From CAVPMN01 sp963706425 (GTDB taxonomy: Bacteria > Actinomycetota > Acidimicrobiia > Acidimicrobiales > Acidimicrobilacustridaceae), in NCBI GenBank assembly GCA_963706425.1, contig CAVPMN010000020.1, forward strand, positions 1,922,001-1,986,000: a stretch of DNA of 64,000 bases. The letters are read 5' to 3'. Below, one piece after another: positions 10,780-18,965 of this stretch. The position numbers and the translations under genes are program-made. The first letter of the stretch is position 1. Every line of letters starts with the position of its first letter. Under the pieces are notes generated by a model that had not been told where the DNA came from, did not search any database, and was given only the letters and a program-made list of their open reading frames with translations.

Positions 10780-10834
10780 CCCGAAATCGGTGCGTGAAAC
10801 CACCGCCTGGGTTGTTTCACGCACCTATTTCGGG
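10780..10834. repeat. Dispersed intergenic palindrome, copy 2
   Basis: Arms 10780-10804 and 10810-10834 (25 bp, two mismatches) with a 5-nt loop. It shares GGTGCGTGAAAC and GGTTGTTTCACGCACC with the palindromes at 4847 and 62619. It lies just after the receiver gene and before tRNA-Gly. Confidence 0.85.
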
Positions 10835-10869
10835 AGGGAGAGTGGGCAGTTCTAGGATGTGGCCCCTCT

Positions 10870-10943
10870 GCGGGTGTAGTTCAGAGGCAGAACATCAGCT
10901 TCCCAAGCTGAGAACGCGGGTTCGATTCCCGTCACCCGCTCCA
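10870..10943 (+). tRNA. tRNA-Gly(CCC)
   Basis: A complete cloverleaf. The acceptor GCGGGTG pairs with CACCCGC, the D arm is in GTTCAGAGGCAGAAC, the anticodon loop TTCCCAA gives anticodon CCC, and the T arm is GCGGGTTCGATTCCCGT. The 3' CCA is encoded. It decodes GGG. Confidence 0.95.
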
Positions 10944-11019
10944 CTCGCCCCATCCAGGCCGGTGGCGACCCTCATGGGTCTCTGCCGCCGGTGAGGCATC
11001 GCTGTCGTAGCGTCTGAAC

Positions 11020-11553
11020 ATGGAGCCACGCGACGGCAGCCCGTTGCCCCGCCCACCTCGACACCGGCAGCCGATGCTGATGCAGCGGCTCATGTCCGAC
11101 CCACGACCGGTGCTCGACGAGCTACGTGACGCCTACGGGCCGATCTTCGGCCTGGGCGGCGGGCCGATGCGCCTCGCCGTCGTCGGCGACCCGGTTGCAC
11201 TCCGCCAGCTCTTCTCGATGGGGACCGACCCGTTCCGCTGGGCGCACCGCTTCAACGTGCTCGGGTTCGTCGTCGGCCCGACCTCGCTGATCGTCAGCGA
11301 CGGCGCCGACTGGAAGCGGCGACGCGCCGCCGTGCGAGCGGGCTTCAGCCGGCGGCGCCTCAACGGCTGGGTCGACACCATCGTGCGCCAGACCGACCGG
11401 CGCATCGACACCATCGTCGCTCGGGCGAGCGGTGAGTCGTCGGTCGTCGACCTCTACGGCGAGGGCCGTGAGCTGGTGCAGGAGATCGTTGTGCGCGCCG
11501 AGCCGGCCGACGATCCACTCGACGTGCTCACCGGACTGGTGACCGACGGCTGA
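11020..11553 (+). pseudogene. Truncated cytochrome P450 (N-terminal part only)
   Basis: A protein of 177 residues resembling the first part of a bacterial P450: PLPRPPRHRQPMLMQRLM, DPFRWAHRFNVLGFVVGP, and the C-helix region SDGADWKRRRAAVRAGFSRR. The text then jumps from QEIVVRA to EPADDPLDVLTGLV, which belongs further along in such proteins, and stops. The I-helix, the ExxR motif and the heme-cysteine loop are all missing. An intact gene would need more than 200 further residues, so this is a deletion remnant or an assembly collapse. It cannot bind heme as written. Confidence 0.6.
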
Positions 11554-11567
11554 GCTCCGACTACACG

Positions 11568-11903
11568 ATGCACCGCGACCTGCGCGACGGCGTCGACGTG
11601 CTCGTGTGCACGGTCGGCAAGACCGTCCTGCTCTACGACGCCCGCTGTCTCGAGGATCTCGCCGCCTGGCTCACGAGCAAGGCGACTGGGTGCCGCTCGG
11701 CTCGGCCGATGAGCAGAAGGAGGCGAAGCACGGCACCGTCGAGGCCTGGGGCCGCTCGCCCGGCAACCCGATCGGTGGCTGGTACGGGCTGAAGAAGGGT
11801 CTGCGGGGCCGCTTCGGCATGTACATCCCGCCGCTCATGGAACACCTCGGGCCTGGCCGAGGTCGAGCACAACGCTCGCAACAACCGCATGCGGGCCGTC
11901 TGA
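11568..11903 (+). CDS. Small protein of unknown function (two compensating frame breaks)
   Basis: After two frame changes (near 11683 and 11852) a continuous protein of about 110 residues appears. It begins MHRDLRDGVDVLVCTVGK, continues with LYDARCLEDLAAWL and GTVEAWGRSPGNPIGGWYG, then GLKKGLRGRFGMYIPPLMEH, and ends AEVEHNARNNRMRAV. The pattern looks like a conserved family but I cannot name it. It lacks signal peptide and membrane segments. The N-terminus may be lost, because it follows directly on the P450 remnant and has no ribosome site at the ATG. Confidence 0.5.
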
Positions 11904-11979
11904 GTCGACGGACGATCACGGTAACGAGCGCCTTACCACCGGGTTGGTGCGGTCACCGCCCGAACCCCCGTGCCAGCGG

Positions 11980-12676
11980 TCAACCCCAGCCGAACAGCTG
12001 ACCGAGCTGGCGCACCGCCCGGTCGGCGCCGTCGATGCGCAGCCGGCCGGTGCGGCGCGCCCGGGACAGCGAGAGATCGCCCCGATCGAGTTCGACGAGG
12101 GTGCCCAACGTGGTGACGACCCGCACGTCGGGCGTGGACAGCTCGGGTCCGGCCGGATCCGACAGCCGCAGTCGGGCGATGGCGGGCTGATCGTCGAGTC
12201 GCGGACCGACGGCCACGCCGATGGCACCGTCGGGCAGCTCGATGACCGCCGACCACGATGGCCGCGCCCAGCCGTTCGGGGCTCATGAGGGCGAGCAGCG
12301 CGCCGCGCAGCAGCCGGCGGGGCGGCGGAGCCTCGTCGGGATCGTCCCAGTCGTCGACGCCGAAGCGACCGAGCGCATGGACCACGGGCGCGAGCTGACG
12401 ACCGCGAGCGGTCAGGGCATAGACGGTGCGCGCCGCCGGAGGCGGGAGCTCGACCTTCTCGACCACCCCCCGCTCGACGAGCCAGCGCAACCGCTCACTC
12501 AGCAGGTTGGGCGCCAACCCGGGCAGACCCTCGCGTAGGTCGGTGAAGCGCAGCGGGCCGAACATCAGGTCGCGAACGATCAACAGGGTCCAGCGCTCAC
12601 CGACCAGGTCGAGGGCGTGGGCCACCGGACAGGCCTGCCCGTAGGTCCTTCGTTCCGTGTTCGTCGTCGGCGTCAC
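11980..12676 (-). CDS. HxlR-family regulator with C-terminal SCP2-like domain (one frame break)
   Basis: The N-terminal about 100 residues are an HxlR winged helix: YGQACPVAHALDLVGERWTL, RDLMFGPLRFTDLREGLPG, LAPNLLSERLRWLVERGVV. After a frame break near 12250 the protein continues VIELPDGAIGVAVG and ends GADRAVRQLGQLFGWG, which fits an SCP2 (sterol-carrier-like) lipid-binding domain, known as a C-terminal partner of such regulators. A hydrophobic ligand is likely. It is divergent from the VOC gene at 12794, its most likely target. Confidence 0.75.
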
Positions 12677-12793
12677 GAGTGAGAATCATCCATTGATTGG
12701 TTGAAAAACAGATACTACGTTCGGCAGCACGGTCGGCGCGAGCAGACGACCGAGCGAGCGCACGGAGAACGGACCACAGCGAAGGATCGGGCG

Positions 12794-13581
12794 ATGACCA
12801 CGATGACCTCCTACCCCCACGGCGTGCCGAGCTGGATCGACCTGGCCACCCCCGACCCCGACGCTTCACGGTCGTTCTACGCCGAGCTGTTCGGCTGGGA
12901 CTACGACGTCGAGCCCACCGATCAGCCGGGCAACGACTACACCATGGCCCGCAAGGACGGTCGCAGCGCGGCGGGCATGATGAAGCTGTCCGACGAGATG
13001 GCGGCGTCGGGCATGCCGCCGGTGTGGAGCACCTACGTCACGGTCGACGACATCGAAGCCGCCGTGGCCAAGGTGGGGCCGGCCGGTGGCAACGTGCTGC
13101 AGCCCCCGATGGACGTCATGGACGCCGGGCGCATGGCCGTGGTCACCGATTCGGCGGGCGCGGTGGTGTGCCTGTGGCAGGCCAAGGAGCACATCGGCGC
13201 CGAGGTGGTCAACGAGCACGGCGCCCTCACCTGGAACGAGCTCATCACCCCCGATCCTGCGGCGGTGGTGCCCTTCTACTCGGCGGTGTTCGGGTGGACC
13301 GCCGAGACCGCGCCGATGCCGGGCGGCGAGTACACCGTGTTGAAGGTCGAGGGCGGCAACGAGAACGGCATCGCCGGCGCCATGGCTCCGCCGATGCCGG
13401 GCATGCCCGCCTTCTGGGGCGTCTACTTCAACGTCGACGACGCCGCCGCCACCGTGGCGAAGGCCGCGAGCTGGGCGCCCAGGTGCTCATGGAGCCCACC
13501 CCCATGCCGGGCGTCGGCACCCTGGCCACCCTGGTCGATCCCCAGGGTGCGATCTTCTCGCTGATGACCCCGGAGAGCTGA
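12794..13581 (+). CDS. Tandem VOC-superfamily (glyoxalase/bleomycin-resistance-like) protein, one frame break
   Basis: About 262 residues with two VOC modules. The first begins GVPSWIDLATPDPDASRSFY and the second TWNELITPDPAAVVPFYSAV; each repeats the beta-alpha-beta unit of this metal-enzyme fold. A one-base break near 13475 (in GAAGGCCGCGAG) separates AATVAKA from GAQVLMEPTPMPG; the protein then ends AIFSLMTPES at TGA 13579. The substrate cannot be told from sequence. It is followed 2 bp later by another VOC gene, so the two form one unit opposite the HxlR regulator. Confidence 0.82.
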
Positions 13582-13583
13582 CG

Positions 13584-14037
13584 ATGGCCGATGACGACGA
13601 CGGCGGCTTCGATCCAGCCAGCCTGCCGACTGCGCCGGCGGCACCGACCGGCCTTCCCGGCACGGTGGAGCTCGGCGTGTTCTCGCTCTCGCTGGCGGTG
13701 GCCGACCTCGACGCGTCGCGCCGCTTCTACGAAGCGCTCGGGTTCGAGGTGACCGGCGGCGACGCCGAGCAGAACTGGCTCATCCTGAAGAACGGCGAGA
13801 CCACCCTCGGGCTGTTCCACGGCATGTTCGACTCGAACATGCTCACGTTCAACCCGGGCCTCACGCCGCGGATGGAGCGACTCGAGTCGTTCACCGACGT
13901 TCGCGAGATCGCGCAGCGACTTACGCGACGCAGGTTTGGAACTGGACGTCGCCCCCGAGCCCTCCAGCACAGGGGCGGCGTCGATCACCTTGGTCGACCC
14001 CGACGGCAACCCGGTGCTCATCGATCAGTTCTTCTGA
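13584..14037 (+). CDS. Single-domain VOC-superfamily protein, one frame break
   Basis: About 151 residues. After a flexible N-terminus comes LGVFSLSLAVADLDASRRFY, EALGFEVTGGDAEQNWLIL and ETTLGLFHGMF, typical of a VOC protein. The frame changes near 13915 and the C-terminus reads AASITLVDPDGNPVLIDQFF before TGA at 14035. Proteins of this kind often act in glyoxal detoxification or antibiotic binding; none can be assigned. It lies 2 bp after the tandem VOC gene. Confidence 0.78.
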
Positions 14038-14168
14038 GCGTCGCGCTGGGTCTCCTAACCGGCTGTCGAAGGGGGGAGTGCGACGGCGCCGCCCACGGCC
14101 TCCTCGGCTACGGTCACCGCCAGCCCACAGCGTCCTGCCAGCCGCAGGTGCGAACGCGAGGACCCCCG

Positions 14169-14648
14169 ATGGACAACGCCCTACGTCGCATGCTCAACCA
14201 GTCAGAGTGGGATCTGCTGCGCGAGACCGAGCCCGCTCGGCTGCGCAAGAAGAGCGAAGACGATCTCGTCGAGCTGCACACCCGAGTGCGGCGGGCTCGC
14301 AACAAGTACTCGAAGCTCTATCGCCGGCGGGCGAGCGCCCAGGTGAAGCGGGACACGACCAAGGGGAAGCAGGCCACCCACCAACGCACCGCCCGCAAGG
14401 CCGAGCTGTTCGAGGACGCGCGGGCCGGGTGAGCGCCAAGCTGGCGAAGGTGGCTCAGGCCAGCGCCGACCAGCTCCGCAAGGAGCGCCTCGCACACTCG
14501 CGCGGCGAAAGGTGGCCAGGCGAAGGCCAAGGGCAAGGCGTCGAAGCGTCTCTCATCATCGAAGGGGCGTACGGCAAGGCCGCGGCCGTCTCGTGCCCGA
14601 GCGGGCAGCCGAGGTTGTTCGCCGCGTCGAGCGTGGCCGCCAGGCTGA
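14169..14648 (+). CDS. Basic helical protein, histone-like Lys/Ala/Gly tail (two frame breaks)
   Basis: The first 87 residues are highly charged and helical: LRRMLNQSEWDLLRETE, LRKKSEDDLVELHTRVRRAR and KYSKLYRRRASAQVKRDT. A break near 14428 (at GGGCCGGG) leads to AKLAKVAQASADQLRKERLA, and another near 14508 to GGQAKAKGKASKRLSSSKG. The basic, low-complexity tail suggests nucleic-acid binding, but I do not recognise the family. The 3' end is uncertain: I give the first in-frame stop after repair. The tail overlaps the end of the gene on the opposite strand. Confidence 0.55.
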
Positions 14649-15064
14649 GCATCGTGTCGCGATCGAGGCAGGCCAGCGCGATCGTTCACCTGAGCCTGGA
14701 TGTTGAACGGCTCGGCGAAGCGGCGCGTAGGGATGAGCCGAGTCCCTCGTGGGCGGCGTTGAGGAACGCAGCCACCGAGGCCCGCATCAGGATCTTGGTC
14801 GCCCCGGCCACACCGCTGCCGCCGCCGCCCTGCAGGGCCTGCAGGTAGGTCTTCTCGCCGTACGCAGCGAGCTCCGCCGGGAAGGTGAAGTCCTGCTTGA
14901 GCTTGCGGGCGGGGCTGTACTCCTCCCAGTTCTCGGTGTGGTTCTTCCAGAGCCGGGGGTGCACCCCTCGTACCGATGTTGGTCGCCCCCGCCGAGGTGG
15001 CGGCGACGGTGAGGCCGACGGTCAAGACGACCGCGGCTGACAGGACTGCGAGCAGTCGTGTCAT
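14556..15064 (-). CDS. Secreted protein with a WKNHTE-type domain (several frame breaks)
   Basis: The ATG at 15064 has a good ribosome site (GGAGGG) and a classical signal peptide (LLAVLSAAVVLTVGLTVAAT, cut near SAGA). The mature part then reads LWKNHTENWEEYSPARKLKQ, TYLQALQGGGGSGVAGATKI, LMRASVAAFLNAAHEG and, in a third frame, TMLSLAATLDAANNLGCPLG. I know this W-K-N-H-T ... L-N-A-A-H ... N-N-L-G-C-P pattern from exported bacterial proteins, but no function is established to my knowledge. Breaks lie near 14963 and 14720; the 3' end is approximate. Confidence 0.6.
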
Positions 15065-15204
15065 AGGTGACTCCCTCCAGAGAGTGTTTTGCATCGCCAG
15101 ACGGTCGCGACTGCGAGCCGCCGATACTCCAGAGATCGCCGGGCCGACCGCCCTCGATACCACTCAGAGCGAGAATTGTGCGGCGCTCAGCGTGAGCGGC
15201 CGCC

Positions 15205-15880
15205 TCAGGTGACGGCGGCGAAGCCCTCGCCGAGCAGCTTGGCGCCGATCACCAGCAGCACGACCATCATGATCACGTTGCTGTGATCGGCCATGAACTC
15301 CTTGAGGGAGGCCAAGGGACGCTCGGCGCGTTGGCCCGCCATCGAGGTAGGCGAGCACGGCGCCGGCCACGGTGATCGAGCCGATCGCCACGAACACGGC
15401 CACCGCGATGGCTTCGTCGCCCGTGCTCAACCCCGCCTGCGCGATCGACACGGCGGCGGCCATGGTGAGGGCCAGGTTCTTCGGGTTGGCGGCCGACAGC
15501 ACCACCCCGAAGCCGAGCGACTTGCCTGCGCCGAACCCGTCGATCGTCGTCATCCAGGCGGGCATCTCGGGTTGCTCGCCCTTCTTCGGGCGCTTGCGCC
15601 ACTGCTTGGCGGCCAGTGCCAGCAACAACGCCCCGAGGCCGACCTGCACCCAGTTGACGGTGGTGGCCGTCGTGCTGTCGGGGTCGTCGGCGCCACCGGC
15701 GACCGCCAGCACGACCACGCTCACGACGACCAGCCCGGCCACCCAACCGACGGCAAACGCCGGTCCGTTGGTGCGAGCCCGGGGCGTGGCGAGCATCGAG
15801 ATCACCGCGACGATCGGGATGGGGCTGAGGGCGACCGCTACCGCCGACGGCAACAGCCCGCCGATGGCATCGTTCAGCAT
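15205..15880 (-). CDS. GAP-family (LysE-like) membrane transporter, one frame break
   Basis: About 225 residues with six predicted membrane helices, among them GGLLPSAVAVALSPIPIVAV, FAVGWVAGLVVVSVVVLAVA, VQVGLGALLLALAAKQW and VAVFVAIGSITVAGAVLAYL. The KSLGFGVVLSAANPKNLAL segment matches GAP (Sap) proteins, related to LysE exporters and in mycobacteria linked to export of cell-surface lipids. A break near 15345 (in CGGGCCAAC) precedes the last helix (VIMMVVLLVIGAKLLGEGF). The cargo is unknown. Confidence 0.82.
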
Positions 15881-15973
15881 TGTCGAACCCTAGACGGCAG
15901 GTCGAGCCTCGGGTGGCCTGACGGGGCCTCAGATAGGGTGACCAACGCTCGCCGTCCACCTCTGGAGACCTCA

Positions 15974-16810
15974 ATGAGCGACCAACCGCTGGTGCTCGTC
16001 GACGACCCGGCGCCGCAGGTTCGTCGCCTCACGCTCAACCGGCCCGAAAAGCGCAACGCGCTGAGCAACCGGCTGCGAAGCGAGCTGTTCGAGGCCCTGC
16101 ACGCCGGCGACCGCGATGCCGACGTGCACGTGATGATCATCCGGGGAGCCGGCACGTGCTTCTCCGCGGGCTACGACCTGCGCCCCGATCCGGCCGATCC
16201 CCAGCCGTGGTTCACCACCGGCGGCGACGGCCAGTGGCCGCGTCATGTGGTGGCCGGTTGGTTCGACATCTGGGACCTGGCCACGCCGGTGATCGCCCAG
16301 GTGCATGGTTGGTGCCTGGCGGGTGGCAGCGAGCTGGCGACCGCCTGCGACCTGGTCTACGTGGCCGACGACGCGCAGATCGGCTACCCGCCCATCCGCA
16401 CCATGACCACACCCGACATGCAGTTCCACCCGTGGATGATGGGGATGCGCAACGCCATGGAGCAGATGCTCACCGGCGACGCCCTCACCGGTGGGGAAGC
16501 CGCCGAGGCCGGTTGGGCCAACCGGGCCTACCCCGCCGACGAGCTCGAGGAGCGCGTGCTCGAGAAGGCCGCACGGGTCGCCGCCATCCCGCCCGATCTC
16601 CAGCAGCTCAACAAGCGCACGGTGCATCGGGCCATGGAGGTCATGGGCATCCGCACCGCCATCCGCTACGGCTCCGAGATCCTGGCCCTCGGGCTGCACC
16701 AGCGCTCATCGCGCGAGTACCTGTCGGGGATGCAGGCGGGTGCGCTCACCGATGCCCTCGCCGACCGCGACAAGCCGTTCGGCGACTACGGCCAGGGTGC
16801 CAGCGCATGA
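15974..16810 (+). CDS. Enoyl-CoA hydratase/isomerase family protein
   Basis: A crotonase-fold protein of 278 residues. It shows RRLTLNRPEKRNALSNRLR, the oxyanion-hole turn CFSAGYDL and the second turn HGWCLAGGSELATACDLVYV. The sequence is closest in style to actinobacterial hydratases used for steroid or branched substrates; the substrate is not evident. Start ATG at 15974. It is co-directional with an amidohydrolase 49 bp downstream, suggesting one catabolic unit. Confidence 0.9.
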   Translation: MSDQPLVLVDDPAPQVRRLTLNRPEKRNALSNRLRSELFEALHAGDRDADVHVMIIRGAGTCFSAGYDLRPDPADPQPWFTTGGDGQWPRHVVAGWFDIWDLATPVIAQVHGWCLAGGSELATACDLVYVADDAQIGYPPIRTMTTPDMQFHPWMMGMRNAMEQMLTGDALTGGEAAEAGWANRAYPADELEERVLEKAARVAAIPPDLQQLNKRTVHRAMEVMGIRTAIRYGSEILALGLHQRSSREYLSGMQAGALTDALADRDKPFGDYGQGASA

Positions 16811-16859
16811 CCCACTCACCCGCACGCCGCCACCCCACCGCCCGGAGAGGACCAACACC

Positions 16860-18041
16860 GTGCTGACCCGACCCGCTCACGCGTTCGACGCCGACAACCA
16901 CTACTACGAGGCCGAAGACGCGTTCATCCGCCACGTCGACCCCAAGATGCGCAGCCGCTGCATGCGCTGGGCCGACATCGAGGGCAAGCGCCGGCTGCTC
17001 GTCGGCGGCAAGGTCAACCGCTTCATCCCCAACCCCACGTTCGACCCGGTGTCGAAGCCCGGTGCCCTCATCGACTACTTCCGCGGCAAGACCTCGATCA
17101 ACGACCTGCACTCGGCGTTCGGCGAGCTCGACCCGATCAGCCCTGCCTACCGCGACCCGGCCGCGCGCGTGAAGGTGATGGACGAGCAGGGCCTCGACGG
17201 CGCGTTCTTGTTCCCCACACTCGGTGTCGGCATGGAGGGCGCGCTCAGCAACGACCGCCCCGCACTGTTGGCGGCGTTCGCCGGGTTCAATCGCTGGCTG
17301 CTCGACGACTGGACCTACGACTACGAGAGCCGCCTGTTCGCCGCGCCCTATCTCACGTTGGCCGATGTCGACTGGGCGGTGGCCGAGCTCGACTTCGTGA
17401 TCGAGCAGGGCGCCCGCATCATCAACATGCGGCCCGGTCCCATCGAGAGCGCCACCGGCTTTCGCTCGTTCGGGCATCCCGACCACGACCCGTTCTGGGC
17501 CCGGGTCGACGAAGCCGGCATCACCGTTGCCTTCCACGCCGGCGACGCGGGCTACGGCTTCATGCTCGAGCGGTGGGGCGTCGATCCCGACTTCCAGGCC
17601 TTCCGACTGCCCGCGCTGTTCCAGCTGCTCACCATGTCGCCGATCAGCGACACCATCGCGTCGCTCATCGCCGACGGTGTGTTCGCCCGATTCCCCAACA
17701 TCCGGGTGGCCACCATCGAGAACGGCGCCGAGTGGGTGCGGCCGCTGTTCGGCAAGTTGAAGAAGGTGTGGAACATGCGCCGGCCGATGTGGGACGAAGA
17801 TCCTCGCGACACGTTCCGCCGGCACGTGTGGGTGGCCCCCTTCTACGAGGACAACCTCACCGAGCTGCGCGAGATCATCGGCATCGACCGCATCATCTTC
17901 GGCTCCGACTTCCCGCACGCCGAAGGGCTGGCCGAACCGCTGTCGTATGTCGACGACCTGGCCGACGCCGGCTTCGAGCAGAGCGACGTCGAGAAGGTGA
18001 TGTACGCCAACGCCGCCTCCCTGGCGGCGCCCAGCACGTAG
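16860..18041 (+). CDS. Amidohydrolase-2 family metal-dependent hydrolase
   Basis: 393 residues, TIM-barrel amidohydrolase-related. The likely GTG start at 16860 has a GGAGAGGA site. The N-terminus (AFDADNHYYEAEDAFIRH) supplies the first ligands in D-x-x-x-H form. Further ligands are in GITVAFHAGDAG and the late aspartate in IIFGSDFPHAEG. Such proteins decarboxylate or hydrolyse aromatic and ring-cleaved acids; related actinobacterial members sit among steroid or fatty-acid catabolic genes, and here enoyl-CoA hydratases flank it. Substrate unknown. Confidence 0.88.
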   Translation: MLTRPAHAFDADNHYYEAEDAFIRHVDPKMRSRCMRWADIEGKRRLLVGGKVNRFIPNPTFDPVSKPGALIDYFRGKTSINDLHSAFGELDPISPAYRDPAARVKVMDEQGLDGAFLFPTLGVGMEGALSNDRPALLAAFAGFNRWLLDDWTYDYESRLFAAPYLTLADVDWAVAELDFVIEQGARIINMRPGPIESATGFRSFGHPDHDPFWARVDEAGITVAFHAGDAGYGFMLERWGVDPDFQAFRLPALFQLLTMSPISDTIASLIADGVFARFPNIRVATIENGAEWVRPLFGKLKKVWNMRRPMWDEDPRDTFRRHVWVAPFYEDNLTELREIIGIDRIIFGSDFPHAEGLAEPLSYVDDLADAGFEQSDVEKVMYANAASLAAPST

Positions 18042-18051
18042 TTGCCCTTCC

Positions 18052-18091
18052 GGCTGGTCAGACCCGCACCCTGGTGCGGGTTTGACCAGCC
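18052..18091. terminator. Large inverted repeat between convergent genes
   Basis: A 19-bp stem (18052-18070 with 18073-18091, one mismatch) around only 2 nt, with GGCTGGTCA at the base and GACCCGCACC at the top. It lies between the convergent amidohydrolase and enoyl-CoA hydratase genes, as expected of a bidirectional terminator, but without a T-tract. Confidence 0.6.
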
Positions 18092-18118
18092 AGAACGATT
18101 GCTGAAGGAGGGCAGGGG

Positions 18119-18931
18119 TCAGGTGGGGAAGCCGAGGCGCTCGACCTCGCGGGTCTGGCCGCCAGCGGCCAGGAACGCCGACATGCGCTCGTGCGCGGCC
18201 GGGTCGCCCAGCGACTGGCGGAACAGTTGGTCCTCCACGAGCAGACCCGGCACCACATCGCCGAGCGCGGCGTCGACCGCCTGCTTGGCCCGGGCGACCG
18301 CCGACGCCGGGAACGAGGCGATGCGGGCGGCCAGCGCGTCGACGAACGGGCGCAGCTCGTCCGGCGGCAGGGCCCGGTTGACGTAGCCCCAACGCTCGGC
18401 CGTCTCGGCGTCGATGTCGTCGCAGCCGAGCACGATCTCGAGGGCTCGGCCCCGTCCGACCAAGCCGGGCAGCCGTTGGGTGGCGCCACCGCCCGGGATG
18501 ATGCCGACGGCCACCTCGGGTTGGGCCAGCACCGCTCGACCGAGGGCCGCGAAGCGCATGTCGAAGGCGAGCAGCAACTCACTGCCTCCGCCTCGTGCGA
18601 TGCCCTCGACGACGGCGATGGTGGCCTTGGGCATGGTGCGCACTTGCTCGACCATCGTGTGGAACGTCGAGAGCTGGTCGTGCAGCGTCACGTCGTCGGT
18701 GGGCAGGCTCTTGATGAGCTCGACGTCGGCGTGCGCCGCGAAGAACTCGGGATCGGCCGAGTCGACCACGACGACCCGCACGTCCTCATCGGTCGCCACC
18801 TCGCCGAAGAAGCGGTAGAGCTCGAGGATGAGCGTGAGGTCGAGCAGGTTGATGGGCGGGTGGTCGATGGTGGCGCGGGCGATGCCGTCGGCCACCTCGA
18901 TGCGCAGGGCGTCATAGCCGTCGTAGTCCAT
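18119..18931 (-). CDS. Enoyl-CoA hydratase/isomerase family protein
   Basis: 270 residues with the crotonase fold: IARATIDHPPINLLDLTLIL, the first oxyanion loop SADPEFFAAHADVELI, and VVEGIARGGGSELLLAFDMR followed by PEVAVGIIPGGGATQRLPGL. The glutamates at the second loop (around the IIPGGG segment) make hydratase activity possible. It faces the amidohydrolase across a palindrome. It is only distantly similar to the other hydratase at 15974, so a recent duplication is unlikely. Confidence 0.88.
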   Translation of the reverse strand: MDYDGYDALRIEVADGIARATIDHPPINLLDLTLILELYRFFGEVATDEDVRVVVVDSADPEFFAAHADVELIKSLPTDDVTLHDQLSTFHTMVEQVRTMPKATIAVVEGIARGGGSELLLAFDMRFAALGRAVLAQPEVAVGIIPGGGATQRLPGLVGRGRALEIVLGCDDIDAETAERWGYVNRALPPDELRPFVDALAARIASFPASAVARAKQAVDAALGDVVPGLLVEDQLFRQSLGDPAAHERMSAFLAAGGQTREVERLGFPT

Positions 18932-18965
18932 GGCCGCGACGGTACGCCCGACCGCCGTTGCGTGC

